Source of the DNA: JAEZHK01 sp964575255 | Lineage (GTDB): Bacteria > Bacillota > Clostridia > Christensenellales > Aristaeellaceae | Direction of reading: 5' to 3' | Length of the DNA stretch: 24,901 bases | Assembly (NCBI GenBank): GCA_964575255.1 | Contig: CAZNPZ010000043.1 | Location: forward strand, 1-24,901 | In this document: positions 7,366-15,856 of the stretch, in pieces | How positions within the stretch are numbered: position 1 is the stretch's first letter | Layout: each line of letters opens with the position of its first letter | Made by a program: the position numbers and the translations under genes | Notes under the pieces: generated by a model | Seen by the model: only the letters and a program-made list of their open reading frames with translations | Told to the model about the DNA's origin: nothing | Databases searched by the model: none

Positions 7366-7404
7366 CCGGTCTGTTTTCGCGCCGTTTTGTCGAAAACAGA
7401 CCGG
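7366..7404. other. Long hairpin between prfB and the DUF1461 gene
   Basis: Perfect 14-base arms (7366-7379 and 7391-7404, CCGGTCTGTTTTCG and its complement) enclose an 11-base loop. No run of T follows on either strand, so it is not a standard intrinsic terminator. It lies 15 bases after the prfB stop and 18 bases before the next ATG, where it could shield mRNA ends, attenuate transcription or bind a dimeric protein as DNA. Confidence 0.6.
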
Positions 7405-7419
7405 TGTGCAGTATATAAC

Positions 7420-8518
7420 TTACAGTTTCTGCAGGTACGCGGTCACAAATCCTTCCAGATCCCCGTTCATGACGGCGTCGATGTCGCCCATCTCATAGCC
7501 GGTGCGGTGATCCTTGACCAGCGTGTAGGGCTGGAACACATAGGAACGAATCTGGCTGCCCCACTCAATCTTCTTGAGTTCGCCCTTGATGTCGCCCATC
7601 TGCTCCTGCCGCTCGCGTTCTTTGACCTCGGCGAGGCGCGCGCGCAGCATCATGAAGCAGGTTTCCTTGTTCTGAAGCTGTGACCGCTCGTTCTGGCACT
7701 GCACGACGATGTTGGTGGGCAGGTGGGTGATGCGCACGGCGGAGTCCGTCCGGTTGACGTGCTGCCCGCCCTTGCCGGAGGAACGGTAGGTGTCGATGCG
7801 GATGTCGTCGGTTTTGATCTCAATCGCGCCGCTGTCCGCGATGACCGGCGCCACGTCGAGCGACGCGAACGACGTATGCCGCCGCGCGGCGGCGTCAAAT
7901 GGCGAGATGCGCACCAGCCGGTGCACGCCGCGCTCGCTCTTCATATAGCCGTAAGCGTACTCGCCGCTGACTTCAAAGGTGACCGACTTGATGCCGGCTT
8001 CGTCGCCCTCCAGAAAGTCCAGCTCTTTGACCTGAAGCCCCATGCGCTCGGCGAACCGGGTATACATACGGTAGAGCATCTCGGTCCAGTCCTGCGCCTC
8101 GGTGCCGCCCGCGCCCGCGTGCAGCGACAGGATGCAGTCGTTCTGGTCGTACTCGCCGTTGAGCAGCGTGGTCAGCCGGAGCGCCTCCAGATCCTTCTTC
8201 ATTGCCTCGATCTCGGACGCGATCTCTGGCACCAGCGAGGCATCGTCCTCCTCGTCCGCGAGGCCGATCAGAACCTCCAGGTCGTCCGCGCGACTGGCCA
8301 GTTTCTTGAAATGCTCAATCCGGGCTTCGGTCGATCTCGCCTTCTGCGTGACCTTCTGCGCCCGTTCCAGATCATCCCAGAATCCGGGCGACCCCATGTC
8401 CTCTTGATATTCGGCTAATTGCTCGTGAAGGTGAGCCACGTCAAAGTGAGTCACCTGCCTCTGCGATCATCTTCCGGATGGCGTTCAGATCCTGTGTAAA
8501 GCCCTCGGTTTCAATCAT
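7420..8518 (-). CDS. prfB: Peptide chain release factor 2, expressed by programmed +1 frameshift
   Basis: RF2 terminates translation at UGA and UAA. The gene is in two frames: 25 codons from the ATG at 8518 (MIETEGFTQDLNAIRKMIAE...) end at CTT followed by an in-frame TGA at 8443-8441. Skipping the T at 8443 continues with GAC and gives 340 more residues to the stop at 7420. The 365-residue product has the anticodon-like SPF (205-207, VRISPFDAAARRHTSFAS) and the catalytic GGQ (250-252, GKGGQHVN). AAGGA precedes the ATG by nine bases. A GTG start downstream of the slip site would lose the N-terminus and should not be used. Scarce RF2 promotes frameshifting, so the gene regulates itself. Confidence 0.95.
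8440..8460 (-). other. RF2 programmed frameshift site
   Basis: On the minus strand the slippery CTT (8446-8444) is followed directly by TGA and C (8443-8440), the classic CTTTGAC. An SD-like AGGTGA (8456-8451) lies four bases upstream of CTT. In the E. coli site the SD-like stretch is AGGGGG with closer spacing, so efficiency may differ. Confidence 0.9.
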
Positions 8519-8609
8519 CAAATCACGTCCTTATAAATCTCTGAAAGGCGGCTTCTTTTCGCCGTTTCCGCGTTTTCTACCAACCGTACCCTTACCCTCC
8601 TCAGGGGGC

Positions 8610-8831
8610 ATCGGGGGCCTCAGCCCCCGATTTCGCCGGAAGGATCTCATCTTTCCGGCGGATAAAAGCTGCCGGAGAGCGACATGCGCGGTCGCAGGCT
8701 GCCACCGCTTCGCGCGCAGACCCGACCGCGAGCTTCAGCTCGCAGGGTCTGCGCCGTCCCCCGGAATCGAACGCCGCTTAAGCGGCGTTCGATTGCCCGC
8801 AGTAGAAAGCCGCAAAGCGGGTTTCTACTGC
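8610..8831. repeat. Multi-hairpin intergenic element B (between secA and prfB)
   Basis: A second copy of the architecture seen at 354-545. The hairpins are 8610-8631 (ATCGGGGG arms, identical to A), 8634-8660 (12-bp arms, different sequence from A), 8668-8702 (GCTGCCGGAG...CGCAGGCTGC, shared with A), 8714-8754 (10-bp arms) and 8799-8831 (10-bp arms). An extra TCGAACGCCGC/GCGGCGTTCGA hairpin near 8767-8792 is present only here. In the third hairpin the pair G430-C440 of A is replaced by A8682-T8692, a compensatory change. The last hairpin includes the secA stop codon. The rest of the 306-base gap holds a smaller hairpin near prfB and no gene. Confidence 0.7.
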
Positions 8832-11524
8832 CCTTTACCGCAGCATTCCTTGTACTTCTTCCCGCTCCCGCACGGGCAGGGCGCGTTGCGGCCCACCTTG
8901 TCGCCCGCCTTGACCGGCTTCTTCTGGGAAGCGCCCGCGTCTGCGCCGTGGGTGGCGGCGACCGGGGTGGCGACTTCCTTGCGCTCCGGGGGGCGCACCA
9001 GCACGGCCATATACAGCCGCCGCAGCGTGTCCTCCTGGATCATGCGGATCATTTCCTCGAACATCTCGAACCCTTCGATCTTGTACTCGACGATCGGGTC
9101 CTTGTGTCCGTAGGCGCGAAGACCGATGCCGTCTCGCAGCTGATCCATCGCGTCGATGTGGTCCATCCAGCGCCGATCCACCGCGCCCAGGAGCGCCACG
9201 CGCTCAAACTCGCGCATGTCGATCCCGGCTTCGGCGATCATTTTCTCGCGCTCTTCGTAGAACGCAACGGAGCGTTCAAGCAGCGCCTGCTTGTAGCTCT
9301 CACGGTCGTAACGTTCCAGCGAATCAAACGCGGCCTTCGCGTCGCCGGCTTTCAGGCAGAGGCGTTCCAGATATTCCGCGACGCCGGGTACATCCCAGGT
9401 GGTATCGTCCACTTCATTGACGACGAGGCGCTTGACCGCGTCCTCGATCAAAGTCTCCCGCATGTCGTCGATGCGGCTCTTGATGTTGTCCCCCTCCAGC
9501 ACTTCGCGGCGCTGGCGGTAGATGAGTTCGCGCTGCTGGTTCATCACGTCGTCGTACTGCAGCACGTTCTTTCGGATGTCAAAGTTCCGGGCCTCGACCT
9601 TCTTCTGCGCGCCCTCGATCTGCTTGGACAGGATCGAGTATTCGATCGCCTGATTCTCTTCGATCTTCAGGCGCTCAATCAGCGGCTGGATGCGGTCGGA
9701 GCCGAACAGCCGCATCAGGTCGTCCTCCAGCGAGATGAAGAACTGGCTGGAGCCGGGGTCGCCCTGGCGTCCGGAACGGCCGCGCAACTGGTTGTCGATC
9801 CGGCGGGATTCGTGCCGCTCGGTGCCCAGGATATGAAGGCCGCCCAGCGCGATGACCTCTTCGTGCTCCCTGTCGGTCTCAACACGGTACTGCGCGTACA
9901 GTTCCTGGAACAGCTTTCGCGCTTCCTTGACCTCGTCCGGCACGTCCTCGGCGTGGCCGATTGCTTCCTCAATCAACGTCTCTTCATATCCAAGCTGCTT
10001 CATCCGGTGGCGCGCCATGAATTCGGGGTTGCCGCCCAGCAGGATGTCGGTGCCGCGGCCCGCCATATTGGTGGCGATGGTCACCGCGCCGCGCTTGCCC
10101 GCCTGCGCGACGATCTCGGCTTCCTTCTCGTGGAACTTGGCGTTCAGGACAACGTGGGGGATGCCGCGGTTGTCCAGGAGCCGCGCGACGTGCTCGCTCT
10201 TTTCCACCGACACGGTGCCGACCAGCACCGGCTGCCCCGTCTTATGCCGTTTTTCCACCTCGTCGGCTACCGCGAGGAACTTGCCCTTCTCGGTGGTATA
10301 GACCGAGTCGTTCAAGTCCTTGCGAATCATGGGCTTGTTGGTCGGGATGGTGACGACGTCCAGCTTGTAGATGCCCAGGAACTCGTCCTCTTCGGTCTTG
10401 GCCGTACCGGTCATGCCGGACAGCTTTTTATACATGCGGAAGAAGTTCTGAAACGTGATGGTGGCGAGGGTCTTGCTCTCCCGCTCCACCTTCACGTGCT
10501 CCTTGGCCTCGATGGCCTGATGCAGGCCTTCGGAGTAGCGCCGCCCGGTCATCAGGCGCCCGGTGAACTCGTCGACGATGACCACCTGGCCGTCCTTCAC
10601 CACATAGTCCACGTCGCGCTTCATCATGGTGTTGGCCTTGAGCGCCTGCAGGATGTGGTGGTGCAGCTCGGTGTTGGCGGTATCGGTCAGGTTTTCGACG
10701 CCGAACGACTGCTCCGCCTTGCGGACGCCTTCTTCGGTCAGAACAACCGTCTTCAGCTTCTCGTCCCGCGTGTAGTCCTCTTCGTTCTTCAGCCGCTGCA
10801 CGAACCGGTCGGCGCGGGCGTAGAGCTCGGTGGACTTGTCGCCCTGACCGGAGATGATCAGCGGCGTCCTCGCCTCGTCGATCAAAATCGAGTCGACTTC
10901 GTCGACGATCGCGAAGTTCAGCCCTCGCTGCACCATGCGCTCTTTGTAGGTGGCCATGTTGTCGCGCAGGTAATCAAAGCCCAGTTCGTTGTTGGTGGCG
11001 TAGGTGATGTCCGCGCCGTAGGCGATTTTCCGGGCTTCGGAAGTCATGTCGTGCTCAATCAGCCCGACGGTAAGCCCCAGAAAGCGGTACACCTTGCCCA
11101 TCCATTCGGAGTGAAAGCGGGCCAGGTAGTCGTTGACGGTGACGATGTGTACGCCGTTACCGGTCAGCGCGTTCAGATAGGCCGGGAGCGCTGCCGTCAG
11201 CGTCTTGCCCTCGCCAGTACGCATCTCCGCGATGCGGCCCTGATGCAAAACGATCGCGCCGACCAGCTGAACCCTGAACGGGCGCTGACCCAGCGTACGC
11301 ACCGCGGCCTCGCGCACGGCGGCGTAGGCTTCGGGCAGAAGGTCGTCCAGCGTCTCCCCGGCGTTAAGCCGCTCGCGGAAGCGCGCGGTCTGCCCGCGCA
11401 GCGCCTCGTCGGTCATCGCCTTAAAGGTCGGCTCCAGCGCCTCAATCTTGTCCACCAGCGGCTTGATCCGCCGGACTTCCTTTTCGTTGGAGCCTTTCAG
11501 GAAATTTTTAATAAAATCCATCAT
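8825..11524 (-). CDS. secA: Preprotein translocase ATPase SecA
   Basis: An 899-residue motor that drives unfolded preproteins through SecYEG. Walker A is RTGEGKT (about 102-108) in AEMRTGEGKTLTAALPAYL, and Walker B is the DEVDSILIDEART stretch. The motif NMAGRGTDILLGGNPEF is diagnostic of the second nucleotide-binding domain, and RGRSGRQGDPGSSQF follows. The C-terminus carries the zinc-binding SEC-C motif GRNAPCPCGSGKKYKECCG used for SecB or ribosome contacts. B. subtilis SecA has about 841 residues, so this is slightly long. GGAGG precedes the ATG at 11524, and a promoter lies just upstream. The last codons and stop sit inside a hairpin of element B. Confidence 0.98.
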   Translation of the reverse strand: MMDFIKNFLKGSNEKEVRRIKPLVDKIEALEPTFKAMTDEALRGQTARFRERLNAGETLDDLLPEAYAAVREAAVRTLGQRPFRVQLVGAIVLHQGRIAEMRTGEGKTLTAALPAYLNALTGNGVHIVTVNDYLARFHSEWMGKVYRFLGLTVGLIEHDMTSEARKIAYGADITYATNNELGFDYLRDNMATYKERMVQRGLNFAIVDEVDSILIDEARTPLIISGQGDKSTELYARADRFVQRLKNEEDYTRDEKLKTVVLTEEGVRKAEQSFGVENLTDTANTELHHHILQALKANTMMKRDVDYVVKDGQVVIVDEFTGRLMTGRRYSEGLHQAIEAKEHVKVERESKTLATITFQNFFRMYKKLSGMTGTAKTEEDEFLGIYKLDVVTIPTNKPMIRKDLNDSVYTTEKGKFLAVADEVEKRHKTGQPVLVGTVSVEKSEHVARLLDNRGIPHVVLNAKFHEKEAEIVAQAGKRGAVTIATNMAGRGTDILLGGNPEFMARHRMKQLGYEETLIEEAIGHAEDVPDEVKEARKLFQELYAQYRVETDREHEEVIALGGLHILGTERHESRRIDNQLRGRSGRQGDPGSSQFFISLEDDLMRLFGSDRIQPLIERLKIEENQAIEYSILSKQIEGAQKKVEARNFDIRKNVLQYDDVMNQQRELIYRQRREVLEGDNIKSRIDDMRETLIEDAVKRLVVNEVDDTTWDVPGVAEYLERLCLKAGDAKAAFDSLERYDRESYKQALLERSVAFYEEREKMIAEAGIDMREFERVALLGAVDRRWMDHIDAMDQLRDGIGLRAYGHKDPIVEYKIEGFEMFEEMIRMIQEDTLRRLYMAVLVRPPERKEVATPVAATHGADAGASQKKPVKAGDKVGRNAPCPCGSGKKYKECCGKGQ

Positions 11525-11562
11525 GTCAATATCCTCCGGGTCGCATGAAACGCGATCAGGTT

Positions 11563-11592
11563 ATTATACCACAGCGAAAGTGAAAAGGTCAA
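11563..11592 (-). promoter_or_regulatory. Promoter for secA
   Basis: On the minus strand there is TTGACC (11592-11587), an 18-base spacer and TATAAT (11568-11563). It overlaps the last codons of the upstream PHP gene, so secA can be transcribed apart from the gltX group. Confidence 0.72.
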
Positions 11593-12278
11593 ACAGGGAC
11601 CGGCATGCGCGGGGCGACCCGGCTTTTTCGCGCCCTGAGCGCCGACAACAGTTCCTCCATCGTGCGCGCCGGGCGATCCAACACCACCGCGCCGAAGCCG
11701 ACACGGCTGACATCGTGCGCGTCGGAACCGGCCAGTTCGATCAGCCCAGTTCGGCGGGCGAGCGCGAGCGCCTTTTTGTTCCACGCGGGGTCTTCGTTCC
11801 CGGCGTTGAAAACCTCAATGGCGTCCACGTTCACCGTCGCCGGTTCAAAGTGGGGGATGTAGTACGCCTCCCGGTATGGATGCGCGTGGGAGACGAACCC
11901 GCCCGCCGCCCTGATTCTCGAAAGGTACTCGCTGGAGGGAAGACGGTCGATGTCCGGGTTGTCCAGAAGAAACTCCTCGTCAAGGCCGTAGGTCAGGTAC
12001 TCCGGGCCGAAGGTGTAGGTCTCCCATCCAAACAGCACGGGAAGACCGATTCTCTCGCCTTCCGACTTCGCGGCCCGGTAACCCGCGAGCAGGCATTGCA
12101 CCTTCTCCGGCCATTTCATCCCGGGGGTCGTGCGGATGTTGGCGTTCATGAAGTGGTCGGTGACGACGACGAGGCCGTAGCCTGCGCGCTTGCAGGCGCG
12201 GATCATGTCCTTCGCGGAGTCCTCCCCGCAGCGGCTGGTCTCCGAGGTGTGCAGGTGCATCTGAACGTAGAATTCCAT
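11589..12278 (-). CDS. PHP-domain metal-dependent phosphoesterase
   Basis: A 229-residue single PHP domain. The metal-binding residues are visible in order: H8 and H10 (MHLHTSETSRCG), D41-H42 (VVVTDHF), E86 (FGWET), H131 and H133 (VSHAHPYR), and D186 and H188 (AGSDAHD). These proteins hydrolyse phosphoesters; known members act on nucleotides, histidinol phosphate or polyphosphates, and the substrate here cannot be told. The ATG has AAAGGAG at ideal spacing. It starts 27 bases after the TupA-like gene and is probably the last member of the gltX group. No signal peptide is visible, so it is likely cytoplasmic. Confidence 0.88.
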   Translation of the reverse strand: MEFYVQMHLHTSETSRCGEDSAKDMIRACKRAGYGLVVVTDHFMNANIRTTPGMKWPEKVQCLLAGYRAAKSEGERIGLPVLFGWETYTFGPEYLTYGLDEEFLLDNPDIDRLPSSEYLSRIRAAGGFVSHAHPYREAYYIPHFEPATVNVDAIEVFNAGNEDPAWNKKALALARRTGLIELAGSDAHDVSRVGFGAVVLDRPARTMEELLSALRARKSRVAPRMPVPV

Positions 12279-12305
12279 TTTTACTCCTTTGGGGTCATAT
12301 GGCTT

Positions 12306-13202
12306 TTATTCGGCTTTGGGTGGCAGCGGGATCAGGTCGCCAAGGTGCTTTTCGAACTCGCGGGGGCGGAACACCTCCATGCCATAGCCGTGGAAGAAGG
12401 TGGTCTCGCCAAAGTACACGCGCCCGTCCGTTTCATACAGATCCACCCGAACGTGCGGGATGCCCGCGGAGAGTTTGCGCGCGATGTCCAGCATTTCGGT
12501 CAGTTTTTCCGGCTTTGGGATCTCCCGCGGGATGGCCGGGTGGCGGTTGAACATGTCCTGCCGCACCCAGTCAGGGCTGTAAAACGAGCGAGTATGGCCG
12601 TCGTAGCGGTCGGCGTCCACGATCACGTAGGCGGGTTCGCCGTCAAAGCACAGGAACTTGTAGTCGTAGGGCACCTTGCCTTCCGCGCCGCCGATGAACT
12701 GTTCGATCAGGATGCGGGGTTTGATGTTTTTGTACGGCCACTCTCGGCTGAGCCAGTACCAGTTGCGCCTCATCCAGCCGTTCAGCTTCCTGATCGCGTC
12801 CGCGCGGTCGAGCTTCGATTTGCCTACGACGATGATGTTGGACGACGAGCCGTGGGTGCACTTGACCACGAAGCGGTCGGGCAGACTGTCCCAGTCGATT
12901 TCTTCCGGCTTGTCATAGACCGCGAGTATCGGGATCAGGTACTCCCCGCAGCCCTTTTCCTTCACGTATTCCCGCACCGCCAGCTTGTCGGCGAGCCGGG
13001 TGTACAAGGGATTCCGATCGTACAGTTTGATCCATTGCAGCTTTTCGTTGTACAGCTCCGGGCGTTTCAGGTTGATCCCGCGCCCCAGCTTCAGATAGTA
13101 TTGCAGCGTCAGGTACGCCCGATCGGGCACAAAGTTGAGATACCCGCGCCTTCCCAGCTTAAGCATCAGTTCAAAGAACTTGAGTCGGTCTTTCTCGCGC
13201 AT
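12306..13202 (-). CDS. TupA-like ATP-grasp protein (cell-surface polymer ligase candidate)
   Basis: A 298-residue protein of the ATP-grasp TupA-like type. LYNEKLQWIKLYDRNPLYT and DKLAVREYV near the N-terminus, RFVVKCTHGSSSNIIV (about 110-125), PRILIEQFI, PYDYKFLCFDGEP and VRVDLYE with VYFGETTFFHGYG towards the end are the conserved blocks. TupA is named after teichuronopeptide synthesis in alkaliphilic Bacillus, where it is thought to attach amino acids to a wall polymer; relatives sit in exopolysaccharide and capsule loci. Here it is isolated from glycosyltransferases, 13 bases after the phosphodiesterase-like gene. AAGGGGG precedes the ATG. The fold assignment is firm; the substrate is unknown. 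Confidence 0.85.
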   Translation of the reverse strand: MREKDRLKFFELMLKLGRRGYLNFVPDRAYLTLQYYLKLGRGINLKRPELYNEKLQWIKLYDRNPLYTRLADKLAVREYVKEKGCGEYLIPILAVYDKPEEIDWDSLPDRFVVKCTHGSSSNIIVVGKSKLDRADAIRKLNGWMRRNWYWLSREWPYKNIKPRILIEQFIGGAEGKVPYDYKFLCFDGEPAYVIVDADRYDGHTRSFYSPDWVRQDMFNRHPAIPREIPKPEKLTEMLDIARKLSAGIPHVRVDLYETDGRVYFGETTFFHGYGMEVFRPREFEKHLGDLIPLPPKAE

Positions 13203-13215
13203 CCCCGCACCCCCT

Positions 13216-14328
13216 TCAAGCCAGGATCAGCGGCACCAGCATCTCCTGCTCGGTCAGCCCCGCGTGGTGGCCGATCATTTCGCCGTGGGGCTTCGCGCCG
13301 CGCGGCTGGTAGTAGAGCGCCTTCGTACCGGTCGCCAGCGCCAGATAGTCCCCGATGAAGTCATCCGCCTTCGGGTGCAGCGCGCCAGGGCCGAACAGCC
13401 CGCGCGCGAGCGCCTCCTCGCGGGTCATCAAGAGGAAATCTCCGCCCAGCGCCGCGTGGAACGCCGCCTCGAATTCCGCTTCAAGGCCGCGCTTGACGAA
13501 AAGCGACGCCGCCCGCGACTCGATCGACGGCGGCATCGTAAGAAATCGCATCAGGTCAGGCCTCCCGTGAAGCGGCACCGCCTCGGTCACGTCGATCAGG
13601 CCGTGGTCGGCGGTGATGATCAGCGTGGTATCTTTCAGCTTTGACGACAGCGCCTCCGCCCAATCGTTCAGCTGCCGCATGACGCGCGCGGCGTGGTCGC
13701 TCCGCGCGCCCTTTTCGTGCATCGTCTCATCCGGATCCGTCCGGTAAAGGAGCGTAAACGCGTCCCGGCCGTCGAGGCCGCGGACGGCGAGCGCCGCCTC
13801 GTCCAGCGTGCGGGCGATCACAAGGTCGTCCATGCCCGAAAAGCCCGGCTCAAACGGGAACACCGCGCGGCTGCGCGCCGCAACGCCCGCGTTCTTCATG
13901 CGGGTAAACACGCTGCCGTAGGGCATCAAGGCATTCGCTGGCGAGGAGGTCAGTTTCTCCAGCGTGTAGCTGTCCCGGTCGAGGAACAGATCCACCAGCC
14001 GCGCGTATTCCTTGAAGTAGCAGCTCCAGCCCAGCCAGCCGTGCTCCGCCGGGGACAGTGCCGAGTAGAAGCAGCCCGTGGCGGCGGTGGTGGTGGACGG
14101 GCACACACTGGTCAGCGTCGCGACGCGCTTTCGGCGCAGGAACGCATCCTCCGGAAGTAGCGTCAGCGCGTCCTCGCCCATGCCGTCCAGAATCACGAGC
14201 GCGACGTGGGACTTCCGGGAAACCTCCGTGATCACCGGGAGCGTTCCGTGCGTCGGTTCCGCGCCGAACAGCTTCAGAACCGAGCATGCCACGTTCAGAA
14301 CACTGTGCGCGTAGTCCGGAAAGATCAT
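13216..14328 (-). CDS. Alkaline phosphatase superfamily protein (nucleotide pyrophosphatase/phosphodiesterase-like)
   Basis: A 370-residue soluble enzyme of the alkaline phosphatase fold. VALVILDGMGEDAL (D48, metal) and SVCPSTTTAATGCF (the Thr nucleophile around 79-81) form the first half of the two-metal site. RTDPDETMHEKG (D198/D200 and H204), IITADHGLID (D241, H242) and the late GHHAGLTEQEMLVPLI complete it. This matches the type I phosphodiesterase / nucleotide pyrophosphatase family better than phosphatases proper. No signal peptide or membrane segment is evident, unlike many secreted relatives. The ATG overlaps the gltX stop as ATGA, so expression is tied to gltX. The substrate is unknown. 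Confidence 0.85.
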   Translation of the reverse strand: MIFPDYAHSVLNVACSVLKLFGAEPTHGTLPVITEVSRKSHVALVILDGMGEDALTLLPEDAFLRRKRVATLTSVCPSTTTAATGCFYSALSPAEHGWLGWSCYFKEYARLVDLFLDRDSYTLEKLTSSPANALMPYGSVFTRMKNAGVAARSRAVFPFEPGFSGMDDLVIARTLDEAALAVRGLDGRDAFTLLYRTDPDETMHEKGARSDHAARVMRQLNDWAEALSSKLKDTTLIITADHGLIDVTEAVPLHGRPDLMRFLTMPPSIESRAASLFVKRGLEAEFEAAFHAALGGDFLLMTREEALARGLFGPGALHPKADDFIGDYLALATGTKALYYQPRGAKPHGEMIGHHAGLTEQEMLVPLILA

Positions 14329-15773
14329 GCACCCTCCAACTGCGTGATGGCGCGCCGAAGCCGGTCAAGCGTCTCCGACCGTCCCAGCAGGTACGCGATC
14401 TCGATCGCGCCGCCGGGGGTCGAAGCCTGTCCGGAGATCGCGACGCGCAGTGGCCATAATACCTGCCCGTTCTTCATGCCGCTGCCTGCAATCGCCGCCA
14501 TCAGAGAATCGTGCAGCGCCTGCTCCGTCCACTCGGAAACGCCCTCGATCACCGGCAGCATGGCCTTAAGCGCGGTCAGCGCGACGGCGGCGTCGCTCTT
14601 CATCTTCTTGTGAACGTAGAGTTCCGGGCTGAGTTCCGGCATTGCCGCGAGGAACGCGACCATGCCGGGGAGGTCGGACAATACTTCCGTCCGCCCATGC
14701 AGTAGTTCCGACAGCCTGTGGAAGTCGAACTTATCCGGGTCGAGCGCCTTGGAAAGCCACGGCTTCGCCAGCGCCTCGAACTCCTCCGGGGTAGTTTTAC
14801 GCATATACTCTGCGTTGAACCAGCGCAGCTTGTTGGTGTCAAAGATGGACGGAGACTTGTTCAGCCCCTCCAGGTCGAACCGCTCCTTCAGCTCGTCCAG
14901 CGTGAAGAACTCCTGCTCGCTCCGGGGGCTCCAACCGAGCAGCGCGATGAAGTTGATGATCGCTTCCTTCAGGTATCCCTGATCCAGCAGATCCTCAAAC
15001 GACGGGTCGCCGTAGCGCTTGGAGAGCTTCCTCGTCGCGTCCCGCATCACGACCGGCAGATGCACGTAGATCGGCGGCGTCCAGCCAAAGCCCGCGTACA
15101 AAAGGTTATACTTGGGCGCGCTGGACAGGTACTCCGTGCCGCGCATCACGTGCGTGATGCCCATCAGGTGGTCATCCACGACGTTTGCGAAGTTGTAGGT
15201 GGGCAGCCCGTCCGCCTTGATGAGGACGTTGTCGTCCAGCGTGTCGCAGCCGACGGAAACATGGCCGTACAGCGCGTCGTCAAACCCGGCCTCGCCGGTC
15301 AGCGGCACGTTCTGCCGGATCACGTAAGGCTCCCCGGCGGCGAGCCGCGCCGCAACCTCCTCTTTCGGAAGATGCAGGCAATGCTTGTCGTACTTGTAGG
15401 TCTCGCCCTTCGCCTCGGCCTGGGCGCGCGCCTCGTCCAGATGTTCCTTGGTGCAGAAGCAGTAGTACGCGCCGCCGCGCTCGACCAGTTCCCTGGCGTA
15501 CTTCGGGTAGATGTCCCGCCGTTGGGTCTGGATATAGGGGCCAAAATCGCCACCGACGTCCGGGCCTTCGTCATATTCAAGGCCCGCCATACGAAGCGAG
15601 CTGTAGATTTTCTCCACGGCGCCAGGCACTTCGCGCTCCTGGTCGGTGTCCTCGATGCGCAGGATGAACGTGCCGCCCATGCGGCGCGCGTACAGGTAGG
15701 TATAAAGCGCCGTGCGCAGACCGCCCAGGTGCAGATAGCCCGTGGGGCTGGGCGCGAATCTCGTGCGAACCAT
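14325..15773 (-). CDS. gltX: Glutamyl-tRNA synthetase
   Basis: A 482-residue class I synthetase charging tRNA-Glu. RTRFAPSPTGYLHLGGLRTA holds the HIGH-equivalent HLGG (residues 15-18), and KLSKRYGD at about 249-256 is the KMSKS equivalent. YCFCTKEHL (C105, C107) with a later HCLH suggests the zinc-binding insertion. IRIEDTD-like LRIEDTDQER and DGLPTYNFANVVDDHLMGI are also typical. I chose the ATG at 15773, which has GGGGAG eight bases upstream and starts the conserved peptide; an earlier in-frame start lies within the promoter. Most Bacillota enzymes of this type also charge tRNA-Gln for GatCAB, which is not tested here. It is first in a four-gene group. Confidence 0.96.
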   Translation of the reverse strand: MVRTRFAPSPTGYLHLGGLRTALYTYLYARRMGGTFILRIEDTDQEREVPGAVEKIYSSLRMAGLEYDEGPDVGGDFGPYIQTQRRDIYPKYARELVERGGAYYCFCTKEHLDEARAQAEAKGETYKYDKHCLHLPKEEVAARLAAGEPYVIRQNVPLTGEAGFDDALYGHVSVGCDTLDDNVLIKADGLPTYNFANVVDDHLMGITHVMRGTEYLSSAPKYNLLYAGFGWTPPIYVHLPVVMRDATRKLSKRYGDPSFEDLLDQGYLKEAIINFIALLGWSPRSEQEFFTLDELKERFDLEGLNKSPSIFDTNKLRWFNAEYMRKTTPEEFEALAKPWLSKALDPDKFDFHRLSELLHGRTEVLSDLPGMVAFLAAMPELSPELYVHKKMKSDAAVALTALKAMLPVIEGVSEWTEQALHDSLMAAIAGSGMKNGQVLWPLRVAISGQASTPGGAIEIAYLLGRSETLDRLRRAITQLEGA

Positions 15774-15798
15774 CAAATCGTCTCCCCAATCAAACAGT

Positions 15799-15834
15799 CC
15801 GTAAGAGTATAGCACCCTTACGGAAATTAATCAA
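15799..15834 (-). promoter_or_regulatory. gltX promoter with inverted repeat over the -10 box
   Basis: On the minus strand there is TTGATT (15834-15829), a 17-base spacer and TATACT (15811-15806). The arms CCGTAAG (15799-15805) and CTTACGG (15817-15823) frame the -10 box with an 11-base gap, a layout suited to a repressor operator. The leader is too short for a T-box. Confidence 0.65.
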
Positions 15835-15856
15835 TCATTGGAAGCGTTACGGCAGG

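Noticed and set aside
8684..11548. A 954-codon open frame on the plus strand opposite secA
   Set aside because: It is the antisense of secA, an undoubted gene; in G+C-rich DNA such frames stay open by codon bias. It has no ribosome-binding site or recognisable domain.
11448..13358. A 636-codon plus-strand frame over the PHP and TupA-like genes
   Set aside because: Antisense to two well-supported genes, with no motif of its own.
15774..15856. T-box leader for gltX
   Set aside because: The leader from the likely start to the ATG is only about 25-30 bases and lacks any T-box core.
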